Below, in pieces: positions 25,455 through 31,924 of a stretch of DNA of 41,228 nt. The notes beneath the pieces are model-generated. The model searched no databases and was not told the DNA's origin. It saw only the letters and a list, made by a program, of their open reading frames with translations. How positions within the stretch are numbered: position 1 is the stretch's first letter; every line of letters starts with the position of its first letter. Source of the DNA: a virus. The stretch covers positions 1 through 41,228 of IMG/VR virus record IMGVR_UViG_3300025156_000011; one strand, 5' to 3'. The translations under genes were made by a program, and so were the position numbers.

Positions 25455-26215
25455 CAGTCCAGCTCCTTCTGCTCACGAGAGATGTTGTAGCATCTGTCTA
25501 TGATTAGTTGTTTTTGAGAGGGGTCGGCCTTACACAAAGGCGTGTATGGACAGTCCCTCCCAAAGGCTTTGCACGCAAAAGGGGACTTGGGGAAGACCCC
25601 TTTCGTGGTGCACAGTGTGTAGAAAGAGAGGAGGAGCTTTGTCTCTTGCCTCCATCTCTTTAACTCATCTAAAGTAAATGTGATGAGGTAGCGGTTGACC
25701 TCCAAGCGGTGGGGGTCAAGGGAGTTGATAAGGATGCCCGCTACCTCGGAGAAGTAGACCCTCGCTCCGGCCCAATATGAGATGAACTGATCGTTTGGTT
25801 TGAATTGGAGGTAATAGGGTTTCGTTGTCTTGTGCTCGACAACATAGAGCTCTCCGTTTACTTTCGCAATCCCATCGAACCGCCCCCTCCACTCATGCCT
25901 GCCGATCTTGAAGGAAAAGTCCTTTTCGGCGACGAGGAGTCTCGGCGGCTTCGAGGCGACATACATGTTCAACAGGGTGATCGCATTGATCTTGTTCTTC
26001 ACCCCGTGCTGAGGAAACTCCATGTCCTGCAAAAAAGCAAGGGCCTCTTCCTTCCCCTCCTTGTGGAACTTTTCTATCGCTTTATGGATAGCCGTTCCAA
26101 AGAGCAAATCCGGATTCTTCCCACCTCCCTTCAACACCAATCCGAGGTCATACGCATAGTGTGCTCGTGCGAAACACAGCTTCATCTCTGCGAGAAAAGA
26201 GGAGCGAACGATCAC
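25451..26215 (-). CDS. Cas4/RecB-type PD-(D/E)XK exonuclease, probable Fe-S protein
   Basis: 254 residues from a GTG overlapping the upstream stop (GTGA). Seen: GTAIH with H44, GRFDGI with D114, VVEHKT with E127 and K129, and a Q-x3-Y stretch (QFISY), the full RecB-family nuclease set. One Cys near the start (C14) and three near the end (C215, C222, C228) are arranged as in Cas4 and AddB, which hold a 4Fe-4S cluster. By family it resects or trims DNA ends. It lies in the recombination operon; no CRISPR adaptation genes are present, so a Cas4 role in spacer uptake is not implied. Confidence 0.83.
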   Translation of the reverse strand: MIVRSSFLAEMKLCFARAHYAYDLGLVLKGGGKNPDLLFGTAIHKAIEKFHKEGKEEALAFLQDMEFPQHGVKNKINAITLLNMYVASKPPRLLVAEKDFSFKIGRHEWRGRFDGIAKVNGELYVVEHKTTKPYYLQFKPNDQFISYWAGARVYFSEVAGILINSLDPHRLEVNRYLITFTLDELKRWRQETKLLLSFYTLCTTKGVFPKSPFACKAFGRDCPYTPLCKADPSQKQLIIDRCYNISREQKELDW

Positions 26216-26418
26216 TCAGAGCCTCCGGCAAGGAGTTTCTTGAACAGCTCCTCATTCTCTTTCTTCTTCTTTGACGAAACCTTGCGTTTGCGCAACGCCT
26301 TCTTCGTCTTCGCCTCCAAGGCCCGAAGCTGCTCTTCATTGAGGGTACGCACGATTTCCTCAATGTCAGCGTCGTCCATCTCGTGCAAGGGCTTCTTCAG
26401 CAGGTCTTCGAACTTCAT
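26212..26418 (-). CDS. Small charged helical protein of unknown function
   Basis: 68 residues, strongly charged: acidic start (DLLKKPLHEMDDADIEEIVRTL), then a Lys-rich run (KALRKRKVSSKKKKENEELFKKLL). Probably a coiled coil or nucleic-acid-contacting helix. It overlaps the upstream gene by 7 bp and the Cas4-like gene by 4 bp, so it belongs to the same operon. No homologue recognised. Confidence 0.6.
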   Translation of the reverse strand: MKFEDLLKKPLHEMDDADIEEIVRTLNEEQLRALEAKTKKALRKRKVSSKKKKENEELFKKLLAGGSE

Positions 26419-26795
26419 GACAGCAGCTCGACCACCTTGCCGAATTTGCCTGCGACGAAGGCTTTCTGGACTTCGCTCATCAGGTCGGGGTTCTCTAAGA
26501 GAGAGTCACGGTTGTCCATGATGAGCTGGAGCGCCTGGGCCTTTGTGGATGTGCGGGCACCTTGGCCTGGGCGGTATGCAGCGACTGCGGCGTCAACTTC
26601 TTCTCTGTCCTTCCCCTGCTTGAAGGCTTCACGGGCGATGGCTTGCTGTTTGACTCGGAGAGCAGAATTGATGAGGTAGAGGACGCCTTGTGGACCGTAA
26701 ACCTCGATGGCCTCCTCGACATCCTTGGGCATTACTAGAGAAAATTCCCATTCGTTTCCGCCCTTTGTCTTGACGATTCCTGTTTCAGTACGCAT
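26415..26795 (-). CDS. Protein of unknown function at the head of the recombination operon
   Basis: 126 residues from the ATG at 26795 with AAAGGAGGATTTTT upstream. Starts with a beta hairpin (GIVKTKGGNEWEFSLVMP) and continues helical (DVEEAIEVYGPQGVLYLINSALRVKQQAIAREAF). The size and the EAxxxYGxxxVxxxxN pattern resemble small phage proteins found before recombination genes. I cannot name a family. It is the first gene after the TIGR array and the structured spacer at 26796-26918. Confidence 0.6.
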   Translation of the reverse strand: MRTETGIVKTKGGNEWEFSLVMPKDVEEAIEVYGPQGVLYLINSALRVKQQAIAREAFKQGKDREEVDAAVAAYRPGQGARTSTKAQALQLIMDNRDSLLENPDLMSEVQKAFVAGKFGKVVELLS

Positions 26796-26854
26796 AAAAA
26801 TCCTCCTTTAAAATTTGTTTTTGGGGGTTCTCCCCGTTCCGATTTGTTAACGGT

Positions 26855-26891
26855 GAGAGGGTGGGCGTTCGCACCCTCTCAGGAGCGCTCC
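26855..26891. other. Hairpin and palindrome at the distal end of the TIGR array
   Basis: A perfect 9-bp inverted repeat, GAGAGGGTG-N8-CACCCTCTC (26855-26880), is followed one base later by the 10-bp palindrome GGAGCGCTCC (26882-26891). On the array transcript these lie about 30-65 bases beyond the last unit. There is no U-tract, so a simple intrinsic terminator is unlikely; RNA processing, 3' protection or protein binding are possible. The rest of 26796-26918 holds a small GGGG/CCCC hairpin and the next gene's leader. Confidence 0.5.
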
Positions 26892-26918
26892 AACACAATG
26901 GGAGTTCTTTGTTTTTAA

Positions 26919-27459
26919 TGACTCACTTGCCTAGACTGGTTTCCTTAGCGCTCGTGGTTCACTTGGAACCTTTGGTTTTCTTGAATGGTTTGGTTCACTC
27001 CATTTCCCTGGTCTCCTTGTTGACAATGATTCACTCAGCGGCCTTGGTTTCCTTCATGAGCGTGGTTCGCTTCTGATAGGTAGTTTTCTTTTCCTCAATG
27101 ACTCACTCTCAGCCCAAGGGTTTCTGTCCTGACATAGTTCGCTTTTTGCTCGTGGGTTTCTTTTGTTTGTTGATTCACTTTTCAAAAATGGTTTCCTTGT
27201 TGACCCTGATTCACTTGCAAATTATGGTTTCTTTGGTGGCAATGGTTCACTTTTCGTCCGTGGGTTTCCTCTTCGTTTTTGATTCACTCTTATAAGATGA
27301 GCTCCTTACTATGTCTGATTCACTCTTACAGAATGGATTTCTTAGATTGTGTGATTCACTTATGCGGAGTGGTTTCCTTGTTTGCGATGATTCACTTCGT
27401 AATTTTGGTTTCCTCCTGGACATTGATTCACTCCTAATCCTTAGCTTCCTCGATTTTCT
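26919..27459 (-). repeat. TIGR array: 15 tandem 36-bp units with paired 9-nt spacers
   Basis: Fifteen units abut each other, all 36 bp except one of 37 (27243-27279). On the plus strand each reads TGATTCACT-N9-TGGTTTCCT-N9; in the transcript sense AGTGAATCA and AGGAAACCA alternate with variable 9-mers. This matches the TIGR design: dual-guide 36-nt tigRNAs. Plus-strand spacer pairs from 26919 on: TGCCTAGAC/TAGCGCTCG, TGGAACCTT/TGAATGGTT, CCATTTCCC/TGTTGACAA, CAGCGGCCT/TCATGAGCG, TCTGATAGG/TTTCCTCAA, CTCAGCCCA/GTCCTGACA, TTTTGCTCG/TTTGTTTGT, TTTCAAAAA/TGTTGACCC, TGCAAATTA/TGGTGGCAA, TTTCGTCCG/TCTTCGTTTT, CTTATAAGA/TACTATGTC, CTTACAGAA/TAGATTGTG, TATGCGGAG/TGTTTGCGA, TCGTAATTT/CCTGGACAT, CCTAATCCT/CGATTTTCT. 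Units near the nuclease gene are best conserved. Frames on either strand are broken by stops or the 37-bp unit, so it is not a repeat protein gene. Confidence 0.9.
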
Positions 27460-27462
27460 TGG

Positions 27463-28404
27463 TTAGTAAACCCACCCCCTTTCTTCAGGCATAATCATCC
27501 TCTCGTGGCCTAGATGCGCTACGGGATAAACTGGGTCTGTTGGCAATCCAGCGATCGTCCGCCCTACATACCACCAGTCAGCGAGAAAGTGCTTCATTAT
27601 CGCTCGCATGGCTGTGCCGTGACGGTGCGAAGGCTTCGTCTCACACCAAGGCTTCTCAACGAGCTTCCCTTGAGTGTTCCTTGTCTTGACAATGCGACAA
27701 CTGTTCTCAAGCCGCTTTTTCACTCTGTCGTAGACCTTGCGATAGGGCCCTCGGCTCTTGACTTGGGAGTCTGCAAGGGTGTAGAGGGCCGTTCGAAGGG
27801 TCTTGTTTCCGCCGGAGGCTTCGCCCTTCGTGTACCTCTCATGAGAGGCGCAGTGGAGTCCAGCGTACTTCCACAAGGAAGACGCATGTTTTGCTTTTTC
27901 AAGCCGGATGTACACCAAGCAGAAGGCAACCGTCATAGGCCCCACGCCTCGCACTCCAAGAGCAGCCTTTGCCAAAGGGGAGTCAATGGACTTCACGAAC
28001 TTCTTCACAGCCCTGCTCCTCTCCCTCAACTTCAACTCAACCCCTCGGAGCTGGGCCTCGAGCCAGGCGACGGTGTCGGGGTTGAGGGAGTCAGTTTGGC
28101 GCTTGTAAGCGAGTAGCTGGTTTGCGAACTTGTTGCGCAACTTCAGGATCTGCTGGCGGTCGTCAACTAGGCACTTTAGCTCATCGAGGTCGGCAGGGCG
28201 GATGACAAGGTTGCCGTGACGCTGCATGTGGGCGACGGGGTGGACGACTCTGGTGTTCTCGTTCGTGTAGATTCCGCCTTGCGCCTTTGGAGTGATACGG
28301 TCGGTGTCAAAGAGGGCCGTCCACTCCTCTAGCAAGACGTTTGAGAGAGCGCATTCGCCGTTCTGCCTTTCTCTGACCTTCTTTTTGAGAGCCTCTTTTG
28401 CCAT
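27463..28404 (-). CDS. tasH: TasH-like RNA-guided nuclease: HNH domain plus Nop/IS110-like domain
   Basis: 313 residues; ATG at 28404 with AAAGGAGAAGTC before it. Residues 15-65 are HNH-like: C18, D35-R36 (in place of the usual D-H), GG at 43-44, N50, H59 and H63. Residues 66-145 are helical. From 150 follows an IS116/IS110 C-terminal (Transposase_20-like) domain: VRGVGPMTVAFCLVYI, SSLWKYAGLHC, GGNKTLRTALYTLADS and YRKVYDRVKKRLE. This domain is related to the Nop domain of box C/D snoRNPs. There is no DEDD/RuvC N-terminal domain as in true IS110 transposases. Together with the adjoining array this is the TIGR-TasH arrangement: RNA-guided DNA binding and probably cleavage. The replaced first His leaves cleavage unproven. 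Confidence 0.87.
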   Translation of the reverse strand: MAKEALKKKVRERQNGECALSNVLLEEWTALFDTDRITPKAQGGIYTNENTRVVHPVAHMQRHGNLVIRPADLDELKCLVDDRQQILKLRNKFANQLLAYKRQTDSLNPDTVAWLEAQLRGVELKLRERSRAVKKFVKSIDSPLAKAALGVRGVGPMTVAFCLVYIRLEKAKHASSLWKYAGLHCASHERYTKGEASGGNKTLRTALYTLADSQVKSRGPYRKVYDRVKKRLENSCRIVKTRNTQGKLVEKPWCETKPSHRHGTAMRAIMKHFLADWWYVGRTIAGLPTDPVYPVAHLGHERMIMPEERGWVY

Positions 28405-28416
28405 GACTTCTCCTTT

Positions 28417-30237
28417 CTAGTACCTGATGATAAGGTTGCCTGAGCGCTCCGCCTCGATGGCGTCCATCACTTTAAGGAAGGTTGCCTTCCCGAGGACGTT
28501 CTGGGCCACCTTTTGCTTTGCGAGGATGTCCTCCCTCGTGCAGATGCCCATTTTCCAGAGGGACTCCGCCCTCTTTCTCCCGATTCCTGGTAACCTAACG
28601 AGGTCAATGAGCTTCGCAGGAACGCCAGACTTAAGCATCATCTCTAGCACCTCCGTGTACTCTTTGTTGAGGCCCGCAATCCTCAGAGCGGCGCAAATCC
28701 GCTCTACATCGGCGAGGAACCCGAAGACCACGGTGGAGACGAAGTCCGTGACGGGCTTCCCTGAGAGCCAGTGGTAGATTGCGGTTGCGAGGATTGTCTG
28801 CGCTCCATAAGGGAGTTTGATGACGTCTTTGAGGGTGTCAGGGATGAAGGTGTCGTACGCTAGCGAAGGGATGTTGGCGAACGCTTTTGCGATGGGGGTC
28901 GGGGCAGTTGGCTTCGAGCTCAAGTTTGCCTTTAGGTGGTACAAGTCTATGGGGTCCACGTACATGAGGGCAGCGGCTCGGCCGACGGGGGAGACGGTGG
29001 GGAGGTCCTTAGACCCACGCACGATGCTGTACTTGCGCAGGAGTTCCATCGCCTCAGCGGGGGCGTCCCCAAGCAGGCCCTGGTGGGCCGCAAGGGTGGA
29101 GTCGAGGAACTTGGAGATGTCGTGCGCATCCATCCCCTCACGGGCGATAAACGACACAAGATGGAAGTAGATCCTCCTCGGGAGGACGCTCTTCACCTCT
29201 GGCACGTCCATCACCTCCCTTCGCATCTTCTCAAAGTACCAGTCCATGAAGATGTAGTAGACTACGCCTTTCTCTGAGAGGCCGTATCTGCCGATTCTCC
29301 CTGCCTCCTGCTTGATGTCAGCAGGGTCAACGAGGGTGGGGCCTCGATGACCGCCCACAATGACGCCCACGTCTGCCGGCAAGTTGACACCGTACGCTAG
29401 GGTGGAGGTTGAGACCATCACCCGCAAGCGGCGCTCCCTGAAGGCTTCCTCGTAGGATGCTCGCTTCTCCTTTGGTACTTTGCTGTAGTGAAAGGGACAG
29501 TCCAGCACCTCTGCGAGCCTCCGCCCCGTTCCTGTGGAGTGGACGAAGATGAGGAACTGAGAGCCTGGATGGCGGTTGAGGATGCGGGCTATCTCCTCAG
29601 TTGCCTTTGCCAAGAAGCCCCAGTTCGTATCCGGCGCTCGGATGAAGTGGTGCTCTTGGATGACGGGGCGCCAGTCTGTTTTGACGACCCTCGTAGGCTT
29701 GGAGTTGAGGCGTGTGAGCCAGGAGCCGAGCTCGTCTGCGTTTGGGATTGTTGCGGAAAGGAAGATGATGCGGGCCTCAGGGTTGATTTGGGCGAATCTT
29801 GTCAGGCCAATTTCAAAGGCATCCCCTCGTCCATACATGGAGAGCATGTGCGATTCGTCGCTGACGAGGGTGCCGATGGAGCGGAGCCAGCGCCTCGCCC
29901 CTCTCGTCTTCGAGTCCAAGCACTCCGTGGTCATGAGAATGAGCTGCTCGTTGACGGTGACGCCTGGGCGGGAGTGGTCACTTGTGAAGGCGACCCGCTT
30001 GTAAGGGACGTCCGCCCAAGCGTGGAGTTTTTCGTTTGTGAGGGCCTTCAAGGGACTCAGATAAAGCGCCTTGCGCCCGCTCTCGAGAGTGGGGAGCATG
30101 AACTGCTCAGCGACGATCGTCTTCCCGCTTGAGGTGGGAGCGAGGACTACGAGGTTGCAGTCCTCCTCCACGAAGGGCCACGTTAGGCGCTGCAATGGGT
30201 TGTAGGTCAGGCCTTTTGCTTTATGGTAAGCAAGCAT
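28417..30237 (-). CDS. Ski2/Hel308-like SF2 DNA helicase
   Basis: 606 residues. Seen: Q-motif-like YNPLQR (12-17), Walker A APTSSGKT (33-40), DESH box (127-130), SAT (161-163), TSTLAYGVNLPA and motif VI QEAGRIGR (310-317). Near the C-terminus a helix-hairpin-helix, LVRLPGIGRKRAESLWKMG, follows a winged-helix-like part, the layout of Hel308 and other Ski2-like enzymes. It uses ATP to unwind or remodel forks, R-loops or recombination intermediates. Only 12 bp separate it from the tasH-like gene, so they are co-transcribed; a role for the helicase in R-loop handling is speculation. AGGAGGAATAA precedes ATG. Confidence 0.88.
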   Translation of the reverse strand: MLAYHKAKGLTYNPLQRLTWPFVEEDCNLVVLAPTSSGKTIVAEQFMLPTLESGRKALYLSPLKALTNEKLHAWADVPYKRVAFTSDHSRPGVTVNEQLILMTTECLDSKTRGARRWLRSIGTLVSDESHMLSMYGRGDAFEIGLTRFAQINPEARIIFLSATIPNADELGSWLTRLNSKPTRVVKTDWRPVIQEHHFIRAPDTNWGFLAKATEEIARILNRHPGSQFLIFVHSTGTGRRLAEVLDCPFHYSKVPKEKRASYEEAFRERRLRVMVSTSTLAYGVNLPADVGVIVGGHRGPTLVDPADIKQEAGRIGRYGLSEKGVVYYIFMDWYFEKMRREVMDVPEVKSVLPRRIYFHLVSFIAREGMDAHDISKFLDSTLAAHQGLLGDAPAEAMELLRKYSIVRGSKDLPTVSPVGRAAALMYVDPIDLYHLKANLSSKPTAPTPIAKAFANIPSLAYDTFIPDTLKDVIKLPYGAQTILATAIYHWLSGKPVTDFVSTVVFGFLADVERICAALRIAGLNKEYTEVLEMMLKSGVPAKLIDLVRLPGIGRKRAESLWKMGICTREDILAKQKVAQNVLGKATFLKVMDAIEAERSGNLIIRY

Positions 30238-30606
30238 TTATTCCTCCTCAATCGACCAAAATCGAATAACTAGCGCTTCGCAACTCATAGCTGGTTGAAG
30301 GACACAGGGCTCCCTTGGAACGTACCATCTCATGCAGTAAGTCTTGTGCTCCTTACACCAACCACCATGCCAGCAGAGGGCGCTCCCTGAAGGGGAATAG
30401 TCGGCGATATAGAAGTTTCGCACCTTTCCCTCGGTTTTGACTACGAACCCGTGAGTCAGGTCTGGTTGTTGAGCAGGGGAGATGTACACCTCCCTTAGGA
30501 GTCCGTACTTGAAGACAGGGCAGAACTCAAATTCGGCTCGGCCATACATGCGGGTAAAGGGGGTGTAGTGGACTTCCTCTCCAATTTTAAGTGGTTTGTA
30601 AAGCAT
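30238..30606 (-). CDS. Cys-rich protein of unknown function, preceded by dyad B
   Basis: 122 residues from the ATG at 30606 (AGGAGGAACAAA before it). The first part is beta-rich (LKIGEEVHYTPFTRMYGRAEFEF); the second carries several Cys and His residues (ALCWHGGWCKEHKTYCMRWYVPREPCVL) that could bind zinc. It directly follows the 26-bp dyad at 30619-30644 and directly precedes the helicase, starting the helicase-TasH-array transcription unit. No family recognised. Confidence 0.6.
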   Translation of the reverse strand: MLYKPLKIGEEVHYTPFTRMYGRAEFEFCPVFKYGLLREVYISPAQQPDLTHGFVVKTEGKVRNFYIADYSPSGSALCWHGGWCKEHKTYCMRWYVPREPCVLQPAMSCEALVIRFWSIEEE

Positions 30607-30618
30607 TTTGTTCCTCCT

Positions 30619-30644
30619 AGCAATTTGTTCACAAACATTTTGCT
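30619..30644. promoter_or_regulatory. 26-bp dyad, site B
   Basis: AGCAATTTG-N8-CATTTTGCT. Same length and outer half-sites as site A, with two central pairs broken (A/A instead of A/T). It overlaps the stop codon of the sigma-like gene and ends at the AGGAGG of the next gene, at the head of the helicase/TasH/array unit. Confidence 0.65.
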
Positions 30645-31141
30645 CAGATACGCAACTCCACCTCCATGAGGACGTCCTCTGGAGAGTAGTTGCCACTCTC
30701 AGCCATTTCTCGCACCTTTCTCTTCACCCTCCTCCACCAGTGGTCGGCCCGAGTATAGGGGATGCCCATCACATCTGCTGCGTCTCGGACACACCCCTTC
30801 TCGAAGAGGATGCGAGTGAAGCGGCGAGTTGGGCCCCACTCCTTGGGGAGGGCAACAACAAAGGTCTCGGGCGGGCGCCTCTCCTCGCCAGCGACATTCT
30901 CCACGGCTTCGGCGTCGTACTCCACGAGGGAGTCAACCCTGTATCGCCTCGCTAAGTCGATCATCCGGTTGCGGAAGGCGAAGAAGAGGAGCTGCTTGCT
31001 CACATACATGCCTCTGGCTTCGAGCTCCATCCACTTAAGCATGCACTCTTGCACTCGGTCTTCAAAGGAGAGCTGCCACAGGTTCGAGAAGGAGTTGGCG
31101 ACCCGCTCGGCTATGGCGACTACTTGCTCGTAGGGGACCAC
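30644..31141 (-). CDS. Sigma-factor-like transcription regulator
   Basis: 165 residues from a GTG with AAGGAGGTGAAGCC before it. Residues 20-70 resemble sigma-70 region 2: LSFEDRVQECMLKWMELEARG, then LLFFAFRNRMIDLARRYRVDSL, with the FxxRNRxIDxxRR helix. Residues 118-150 resemble a region 4 helix-turn-helix: VRDAADVMGIPYTRADHWWRRVKRKVREM. Sigma-like proteins of this size direct host polymerase to phage promoters. Its targets are unknown; the spacer before the portal is one candidate. Dyad B begins within its stop codon. Confidence 0.62.
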   Translation of the reverse strand: MVPYEQVVAIAERVANSFSNLWQLSFEDRVQECMLKWMELEARGMYVSKQLLFFAFRNRMIDLARRYRVDSLVEYDAEAVENVAGEERRPPETFVVALPKEWGPTRRFTRILFEKGCVRDAADVMGIPYTRADHWWRRVKRKVREMAESGNYSPEDVLMEVELRI

Positions 31142-31335
31142 GGCTTCACCTCCTTCTCAAGGGCTATCCACCTTGCTTCTTGGTCAATGTCAATGCCTGG
31201 GCGAAGCTCTACGACGACGCAGTTCTCCGGTGCCCAGGCAAGGGCCTCGGCCTTCCGCTTGAAGATGCGGGTTGCCAGCGTCGAGACGTTACCGTCACCT
31301 TGCGGGGTTTCAAAAAGGAAGACTACGCACCACAT
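31120..31335 (-). CDS. Small early protein, unknown function
   Basis: 71 residues; ATG at 31335 with GGGAGGTGTTTGA upstream. Starts MWCVVFLFETPQGD, a beta pattern often seen in small proteins that end in a basic helix (IFKRKAEALAWAPENCVVVELRPG). It overlaps its neighbours on both sides (13 and 22 bp), which supports a real gene in a coupled series. No family recognised. Confidence 0.58.
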   Translation of the reverse strand: MWCVVFLFETPQGDGNVSTLATRIFKRKAEALAWAPENCVVVELRPGIDIDQEARWIALEKEVKPWSPTSK

Positions 31336-31661
31336 TCAAACACCTCCCCCAAGTTCTTGCAAAGCCAAACCACAAACTCTTTTTCATCTCTAAAGTAATG
31401 AAGCTCATACCCAAGCTGGACCTCTTTCCGTAGAGAAGTTATCAATTCATCTTTATCTACAGCAGAAAACGCTATTGCACTCGGACCAAAGTCTATAGGA
31501 GTCCACTCCCAAATAGTTTCTCCAGTTCTTTGTTTGAGGAAGTGTATCCTGCTACCCCCTGACCTATAGAGTTTCACGATAACAGCCTGATAAATGCTAG
31601 GGTCAAGCAGCTCCTTCAGTTCCTCAAATGTTATGCTTTCATCTTTATCTATGATTCGCAT
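31323..31661 (-). CDS. Small early protein, unknown function
   Basis: 112 residues, alpha/beta. FEELKELLDPSIYQAVIVKLYRSGG and AIAFSAVDKDELITSLRKEVQLGYELHYF are the main helical stretches. No Cys pairs or catalytic motifs. It overlaps the upstream and downstream genes by 13 bp each. Codon use and AT content are slightly higher than in neighbours. Function unknown. Confidence 0.58.
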   Translation of the reverse strand: MRIIDKDESITFEELKELLDPSIYQAVIVKLYRSGGSRIHFLKQRTGETIWEWTPIDFGPSAIAFSAVDKDELITSLRKEVQLGYELHYFRDEKEFVVWLCKNLGEVFECGA

Positions 31662-31912
31662 CTACAAACCTCCGTCAACCTATCTATAAGTTCATAAGCG
31701 CTCTTCCTGAAGGCAAAGAGCCCGTACTCTCCGCAAGCAACAAATCCCTCACCTCCAGCCATCTTCACTGCAACCACATATCTCCCCTCCACAGGCGGGT
31801 ACTTAGCTTCCGCCTCGTATACATAGGCATGGGCCACCTCCCCTCGGCGAAGGCAAGCCTTAGTCACATAGTGCTCCTCACCTCTTCGGGCGATCACGTA
31901 CAAACTAATCAT
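31649..31912 (-). CDS. Small early protein, unknown function
   Basis: 87 residues; AAAGGAGGAAAAG precedes the ATG at 31912. Two beta-rich halves (MISLYVIARRGEEHYVTKAC, EGRYVVAVKMAGGEGFVACGEYGLFAF) and a short C-terminal helix ending in CRCES. The pattern is that of a small compact domain, but no family is recognised. It overlaps the next gene by 13 bp. Confidence 0.58.
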   Translation of the reverse strand: MISLYVIARRGEEHYVTKACLRRGEVAHAYVYEAEAKYPPVEGRYVVAVKMAGGEGFVACGEYGLFAFRKSAYELIDRLTEVCRCES

Positions 31913-31924
31913 CTTTTCCTCCTT

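Noticed and set aside
25451-26215. Cas4 as part of a CRISPR adaptation module
   Set aside because: It lies in a phage recombination operon with Sak4-like and DUF669-like genes; no Cas1 or Cas2 is nearby.
26861-27295. Plus-strand open frames across the array giving a 12-residue repeat protein (LVS...H pattern)
   Set aside because: They have no ribosome site, are interrupted between 27076 and 27098, and only reflect translation of the 36-bp DNA period; the minus-strand SE-x4-RKP frame is also broken by stops.
27352-27360. Canonical box C/D motifs (RUGAUGA and CUGA) in the array RNA
   Set aside because: AGUGAAUCA and AGGAAACCA only loosely resemble them; I did not claim k-turn motifs without a structure.
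26919-27459. CRISPR array
   Set aside because: The unit has two different 9-bp conserved blocks and two 9-bp variable blocks, far shorter than CRISPR repeats and spacers, and no cas1/cas2 or effector genes are present.
27463-28404. Ordinary IS110-family insertion sequence
   Set aside because: The DEDD/RuvC-like N-terminal domain is missing and replaced by an HNH-like domain, no element ends or target-site junction are seen, and a guide array follows the gene.
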